This document shows, piece after piece, positions 58,471 to 64,000 of a DNA stretch of 64,000 nt. Both the position numbers and the translations under genes were made by a program. The notes under the pieces are model-generated. The model ran no database searches and was not told the DNA's origin. It worked only from the letters and a program-made list of their open reading frames with translations. The first letter of the stretch is position 1, and every line of letters starts with the position of its first letter. This stretch comes from Castanea sativa (taxonomy: Eukaryota; Streptophyta; Magnoliopsida; Fagales; Fagaceae): contig NC_134021.1 of NCBI RefSeq assembly GCF_040712315.1, forward strand, positions 43,401,501 to 43,465,500, written 5' to 3'.

Positions 58471-60248
58471 ATGGATTATGGACAATCTCTTTTGATTCCT
58501 CCTTTATTTGATGGCACTAATTATGCGTACTGAAAAGTTTGTATGAAAGTTTTTTTGCAGGCTCTAGGTGAACAGGTATGGCAAGCTATTGAAGTTAGCT
58601 AGATTAAGCCAAAGAAAGCGCCAGTGGATTTGGATGATGCAACAATCACATCGGCAAATTTCAACAATAGGGCCTTGAATGCTTTTTTTTTTTTTTGGGT
58701 GGAGTGACCAATGAGGAATTCAAGAAAATATAATCCACAGAAGTTGCCAAGGTAGCATAGACCATTCTTGAGACCACCAATGAAGGTACCATGGCTGTAA
58801 AGACTGTGAAGTTTCAAAGACTCACTAGTAGCTTTGAAGAAATAAGGATGGAGGAGGATGAGACCTTTGATGAGTTTTATGCTAAACTCAAGGATATTGT
58901 GAATTCTGCCTTCAACCTTGGAGAGTCTATAGCAGAATCCAAAATTGTTAGGAAAATTCTTAGGTCCTTACTCGAAAGATTCCATGCCAAGATCACTACC
59001 ATTGAAGAAGCAAAGGACATTGATCAAATTCCTTTGACTGAGCTTGTAGGGAATCTCCAAACCTATGAGATGGGATTGGGCTCAATAGGAAAAGGTGGAA
59101 AGAGTAAAAACTTGGCTCTTACGGGTATAGAGGAGGAGATTGAGGACTCTGAAGATGAAGATGAAGATGAGGATGAGGATGAGGATGAGGATCTAACCTT
59201 CATAACTGATGAGATTATCAAGCTTCTTCAATTTAGGAAAAAGGATAAGGGCAAACCTCCTAGGAAATCTAAGAAGCCCTGCATTCAATGCCATGAGTGC
59301 AAGGGGTTTGGTCATATGAGGATAGAGTGCCCAAACTACCTTATGAGGGAAAAGACCAATAAGTCAGAAGATAAAAAGTTGGTTGCTACTCGGAGTGACA
59401 TCGAGAATGACTCTTCTGATGAGAGTGTGGATGAATGTAATCATGTTATGGCCTTTACTGCCTCAACTGATAAGATGATTATGGAGAGTACTAGTGACAG
59501 TGAGGATTCTTCTGATGATGAAGTATCCAAGAAGTTGACCCTTCAAGAAGCCTATGATAAGCTATGCACTGAATTCATAAAATCTGAAAAGACTTCTCAT
59601 CTTTGTAGAAAAGAGCTAAATGAGGTAAAAACTGAAAAGGTTGATATGTTAGTCAAACTGGATGAGACTACAAGGTTAGTTGAGACTCTCATTGTAGAGA
59701 ACACCTCATTAGAAGAGAAGGTCAAAAATCTTGAGGTTGAGCTTAGTCAAGCTAGAACTCAAATAGAGAGGATGTCTAGTGCAAAGCTTGAAGAAGTCTT
59801 GAGTACTCAAAAGCCTAGTTCTGATAAGACTGGCTTAAGATATGCTGTCTCCTCCGGCCCCTCCTCTTCCATGGCTTTTGGATCAAGGACTATCATTGTG
59901 CCTCAATCCAAGAAAGGTAATAAAGGTATGAAATCCAAAACTGTTTTGGCTAATTCTAAATCCTTTGTTAGACCTCATGTTTGTCACCATTGTAGTGTTT
60001 CTGGACATATTCGTCCTAATTGTTTTAAGTTGTATCCTCAAAAGCAAGTGTCTAAACGGTCACAAGTTTCCTCTCAAGGACCTACACCTTTGTTTGGAGA
60101 GTTATTAGAAGCCTTGAGCTTTTTAACTCAATTTCAGGAGAATTTTAATTCTTTTATGTTCTTTAGTAATCATACTAGGATACGTGTCTTTTCATTTTTA
60201 CGGCCAAAGACTCGTGCTGTGTGGGTGAGAAAGGAGCCTAAGACATAA
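58471..60248 (+). pseudogene. Copia-type gag of element C2, broken N-terminus, 485-codon open remainder
   Basis: The original start MDYGQSLLIPPLFDGTNYAY is at 58471. Stops replace Trp residues (TGA near 58531, TAG near 58600, TAG near 58759) and a T run near 58690 shifts the frame. From 58791 the frame is open to TAA after 485 residues. It holds the rest of the UBN2-type domain (ETFDEFYAKLKDIVNSAFNL, LERFHAKITTIEEAKD), an Asp/Glu run coded by GATGAG repeats (59147-59190), a zinc knuckle CHECKGFGHMRIEC at about residues 167-180, a long coiled coil, and a second knuckle CHHCSVSGHIRPNC at about 398-411. The open part could be translated from an internal ATG but would lack the capsid N-terminus. 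Confidence 0.85.
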
Positions 60249-61261
60249 TTGTCTTTTTTGTTTGTTCTCTGCTTTAATTCTTTCTATCTAAAGTAGGATT
60301 CTCTTTGCTTGATTTCTTATCTGCTTTTGAAATTATGCTTTCATGCATCTGCATTCTTCTATCATGCCTTCATGCATTTGCATTTTTCTTTCATACTTTT
60401 ATGATTGTTTATCTGTTTTTGTTTGATTGTTTAGTTTTTATTTTGTTTTGTTTTCAAAATTAAAAAAAAAATGAAAAAAACAGAAAAATACAAAAACAGT
60501 GTGTGTTTGTGTACATCGGTTCCTGTGAACTTTAAAATGGTCGTTGAAACAGAGTTTTCTAAACTTTGTATAGCTTAAATGAGCATTCTTATGCACAACT
60601 AAGTAAGTGAGTTTTGTGGCTCTTTGTTTGTGATGAGTAAGGTTAAGTGATCTCTTGTACTTAACACTCGTATCACTCTTTTTAACGGGTAGGACTAGAA
60701 AATTCTAAGAGAAAGACATAAATAACCATCTCACCACTGTTACTCGCCAATTATGTAATGACATCTATATGCTTCGGTATAGTAAAAGTGCAATGTTAAT
60801 GACATCTATATGCTTCGGCATAGCAAAAGTGCAATGTCAAAAGCTTAACATAATTGGGTCTTTCTTTTCTCTCCTTTGTATACCCATGCATGATTTGCTT
60901 AATAAAAAGAAAATATGCGAAGAAAATAAAAGAAAAAAGACCAAAAATGCTTTAAATATGGTTGCAAGCGTGTTTTCTAGGAGATGTGGGAGCTATAGGA
61001 TGTACCTCAAAGGTGATAGTCCCCATCAAATAGTTATGATTGTGTGTGAGTTAAAGTGATTTTCTCATATCTCAAATCGTCATAACATAGAGACACTTAT
61101 GCAATCTTGGGATGTTTTCACACACAACAAGAAATACTCTTTGCTACTTTTGATACATGTGCAGGTACAATGTGATTTGGCCATCACAATGTTTACATGT
61201 GTTGATATATGCTCACTAAACTGTCTTGACTTATTTTTGACATATAAAATTGGTTAGACTT

Positions 61262-61315
<54 letters not shown>

Positions 61316-62365
61316 TAGGAGCTAAGTGCTTAACTTTTTGTTGTTTGGGAGATGTTTTTGAGAGGTTAAAATGTTGGTTGGATCATTAGCTGAGTTGCAT
61401 GTTTGATTGCATTCATATCTGTGTTTTTCCCTTTTTGAAAAACTATTTTTAAACCATTTCGATACCTTCTCGACACCTCTAAATACCTAGCTTATCTGTC
61501 GAGATCTTCTATTACATCTTATCGCAATCTCGACACCTCTCGATAGCTAGGTAGATCGATCGAGATATCCCCTGTCTTCTCAATAGCTTCTCGATAGCTG
61601 TTCGATCCATCGAGGTATGCTCAATAGCTTCTCGACACCTCTCGATTGATCAAGATTCTCTTGCTTGCATTGTTTTTCACATGTTTTGCATGTTTCTCTT
61701 ATCTTGTCATCCATAGCATCTTATTTCATTACATTCATGCATTTATATGGATTCTTTGTATCCCCTTAATTATTTTTGATCATCTTTATGTTCCTCGAGT
61801 GAAGCTTTCTAGTTTCTTGTATCCATTGTCAATCGTGACAAAAATTGGGAGAAATTGAAGAATTTATGATTTCTTTCTTTAAGATTCTACAAGTTAGGGG
61901 GAGAAATACATGTCTTTGTAAGAAGGAGTTGTGTTTCATCTTAATAGGGGGAGTGTTTACCTCCTTGCTATTGTAGGAGCTACTTTTAGCTTCTTGTTCT
62001 TGTACCTAGATCTTGTGACTATGTTTACATACATTGTGCTTATCTTTGATATATATGTGATGATGCATGTTTTCTTCACCTATCTCTACATGTGTTGTTT
62101 CTTTTCTCTCTTTATACACATGTTTCTTTATTTGTATGCAATCTATTATCTCTGTTTCACACTAAGATGCCTTGATGAGTTTTGTTTAAAGTGTTTCAGA
62201 AATAAAGGTTGTCAAAGTCTACTTGCCATAAACTCTCTTCTTGCAAAGTTTTTCAAGAGTTTGTGTTAGGATAGATTTTATTGTAATCAACAAGTGAATA
62301 TGAGTTGAGTAATTTATAACTTCTCTCATATGTTCATTTGTTAGTTGTGGTTTTGTCACGGATTG
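60249..62365 (+). other. Non-coding interior of C2 between gag and 3' LTR
   Basis: T-rich sequence whose first 600 bp match C1. It includes a 41-bp tandem duplication ('atgacatctatatgcttcgg', near 60759 and 60800), a (GT)n run, 'ctcgacacctctcgatagc' repeats (61460-61660) and several GGGGGAGA motifs (61895-61950). Two T-rich frames (61646-61858, 61931-62269) look membrane-like only because of base composition. No protease, integrase or RT motif was found. Confidence 0.7.
61268..61312. repeat. (GT)n microsatellite
   Basis: About 45 bp of uninterrupted GT in the C2 interior. Confidence 0.95.
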
Positions 62366-62379
62366 ACAAAGAGGGAGAT
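62366..62379 (+). other. Polypurine tract of C2
   Basis: ACAAAGAGGGAGAT immediately precedes the TGTTAAGG start of the 3' LTR. Confidence 0.75.
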
Positions 62380-64000
62380 TGTTAAGGACATATTTTATGT
62401 AGTTAGCTAATCTTTTGACAAAACACACTTTACTTGTAATTGGGTAGATCTAGGATGTGTTTAATACTTCAAAGAACATGTTGTTCAAGTTTAGTATTAA
62501 AGCCATGAAGATTGGACCAAGAAACAAGTGAAGAAAAGGTGTTTAATAAAGCTGGACACCGGTTCGACACTTGCGGATAACTGCTGGACACCTGCGGACA
62601 GCTTCTCGACAGCTACTCGACAGATAGCTATCTATCGAGGTTTAATGAGGCTCGACAGATGCTATCTATCGAGGTATCTATCGAGGTTACGGAAATAAAA
62701 ATTTTCAAATCTGATTTTTGGGCCAGGCTTTTGTATTGTGTAAGGTTTCTTTTCTCACAACCTTAGACATATATAAGGCTTATTTTAGAGGCCGTCACAG
62801 AAGAGAATACAAGGAGAACATATGCAAAAGGTGACCGAAGTCTTATTCTCTCTAAAAGAAGCTACTGGGTCTTTGTGCCTTAGGGTTTTCTAACCAAGTG
62901 CTTCTTGATCTTCATTCTTAATGAAGTGAAGAACTTTGCAACCAACATTCTTCTTCCTCTAGTTGGTGAGTGAGTCACGTACTGGGATTCATGCAAAGAA
63001 GTGAGTCACGTACTGGGATTCATGCATCAAAGGGTGGCGTTCATATATTGAAGAGTTCAGAGGTTCTAAAGAGGTAGAAGGTTTCTACTATGAGTTCATC
63101 TACGGGAATTGTAGATTCTAGGGACAAAGGTGCTGTACTAGATCTGAAACTTCAAAGAACATGTTGTTCAAGTTTAGTATTAAATCCATGAAGATTGGAT
63201 CAAGAAACAAGGGAAGAAAAGGTGTTTACTTAAGCTGGACACCTGCTGAACACCTGCGGATAGCTGCTGGACACTTGCGGATAGCTTCTGGACAGCTGCT
63301 CGACAGATAGCTATTTATCGAGGTTTAATGAGGCTCGACAAATGCTATCTATCGAGGTTACGGAAATCAAAATTTTCAAATCTGATTTTTGGGCCAGGCT
63401 TTTGTATTGTGTAAGGTTTATTTTCTCACAACCCTAGACATATATAAGGCTTATTTTAGAGGCCGTCACAGAAGAGAATACAAGGAGAACATATGTAAAA
63501 GGTGACCGAAGTCTTATTCTCTCTAAAAGAAGTTACTGCGTCTTTGCGCCTTAGGGTTTTGTAACCAAGTGCTTCTTGATCTTCATTGTTAATGAAGTGA
63601 AGAACTTTGCAACCAACATTCTTCTTCCTCGGGTTGGTGAGTGAGTCACGTACTGGGATTCGCGCAAAGAAGTGAGTCACGTATTGGGATCCGTGCATCA
63701 AAGGGTGACGTTCGTATATTGAAGAGTTCAGAGGTTCTGAAGAGGTAGAAGGTTTCTGCTGTGAGTTCATCTACGGGGATTGTAGAGTCTAGGGATAAAT
63801 GTTTTGTACTAGATCTGAAACTTCTCTTTACTACAGTGAATTATTTTTCGGAAAGGTTTCCCCCCAGGTTTTTACTGTGAAACTGGTTGGTTTCATTGGT
63901 TTTCCTAGGTCATCATATCTTGTCTTATTTATTTTTCCACTGCACTTAGTTTGGACATGATATTGATGTTTGTTTGTTTTAACAAGTTTTATGCATAATA
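62380..64000 (+). repeat. 3' LTR of C2 with an internal 683-bp tandem duplication, end outside the window
   Basis: Starts TGTTAAGGACATAT. 'cttcaaagaacatg' occurs at 62467 and again at 63150, and the sequence between (62467-63149) is repeated at 63150-63830. The 5' LTR has a single copy at 57472. The joint is 'ctgaaacttcaaag', a fusion of 'ctgaaacttctct' and 'aatacttcaaag' sharing ACTTC. The window stops at 'tttatgcataata', about 70-90 bp before the expected LTR end. Confidence 0.92.

Larger units (their letters stand above)
57385..64000 (+). mobile_element. Gag-only copia-type element C2, right end outside the window
   Basis: 5' LTR (57385-58402), primer site at 58405, gag (58471-60248), a 2.1-kb non-coding stretch, a purine tract and a 3' LTR from 62380 to beyond the window. 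No pol genes exist between gag and the 3' LTR, so movement would need enzymes in trans. The left flank 'gactaatt' is an interrupted array unit, so the element inserted into the array. Same family as C1, opposite orientation. The end and target duplication are not visible. Confidence 0.88.

Noticed and set aside
61646..62269. Hydrophobic frames that could suggest an envelope-like protein
   Set aside because: Composition is driven by T-rich DNA, frames are short and unlinked, and no signal, cleavage or fusion features were seen.

Overview
This is a repeat-rich, AT-rich stretch of plant nuclear DNA. TIR-NBS-LRR coding sequence, GT-AG introns, CACTA, Helitron and hAT elements, and Ty1-copia and Ty3-type LTR elements all point to a eudicot. 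A woody species, possibly Fagaceae, is a guess from the look of the repeats and is not demonstrated. Almost everything here is mobile DNA or its debris. The only host-type gene is a broken disease-resistance gene.

Layout. 1-4 kb: CACTA-type (En/Spm) transposase genes on the minus strand, namely the N-terminus of a TNP2-like transposase cut by the window edge and an apparently intact seven-exon Transposase_24-like gene. 5-8 kb: LTR-like debris, a palindrome-rich element, a SINE-like head and a higher-order T-rich tandem repeat. 8.8-10.55 kb: a decayed plus-strand Transposase_24 copy followed by CACTA subterminal repeats and a CACTA terminus. 11-16 kb: mostly unrecognised sequence with MITEs and one LTR-like block. 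16.8-20.7 kb: a TIR-NBS-LRR gene (minus) whose TIR exon is open but whose remainder carries two nonsense codons, one frameshift and an NBS deletion. 21.6-31.3 kb: two abutting Helitron-like elements, the second carrying a nested solo LTR with a perfect target-site duplication. 31.6-34.4 kb: a MITE, a hAT element with an 8-bp duplication, and a long-hairpin MITE. 35.4-40.1 kb: a second, truncated copy of the TIR exon and its upstream DNA, interrupted by a 3.0-kb gag-only LTR element. 40.7-43.7 kb and 57.4-64 kb: two related gag-only copia-type elements pointing away from each other. Between them, 43.7-57.4 kb, lies a tandem array of about ten ~1.3-kb units, each with a 26-bp minisatellite built on GAGTC-CTT-GACTC.

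How it fits together. The TIR-NBS-LRR locus appears to have undergone a tandem duplication (20.2-34.8 kb versus 35.4-40.1 kb), after which each copy collected different insertions. Comparing the copies gives empty sites that fix the insertion boundaries. The array resembles LTR-derived satellite DNA, because each unit has a TATA-like box and a pyrimidine tract, and both copia elements abut it with their 5' LTR ends. No RNA gene other than a tRNA-like SINE head, no CRISPR and no complete retrotransposon pol gene was seen. All family assignments come from reading motifs; no database search was run.
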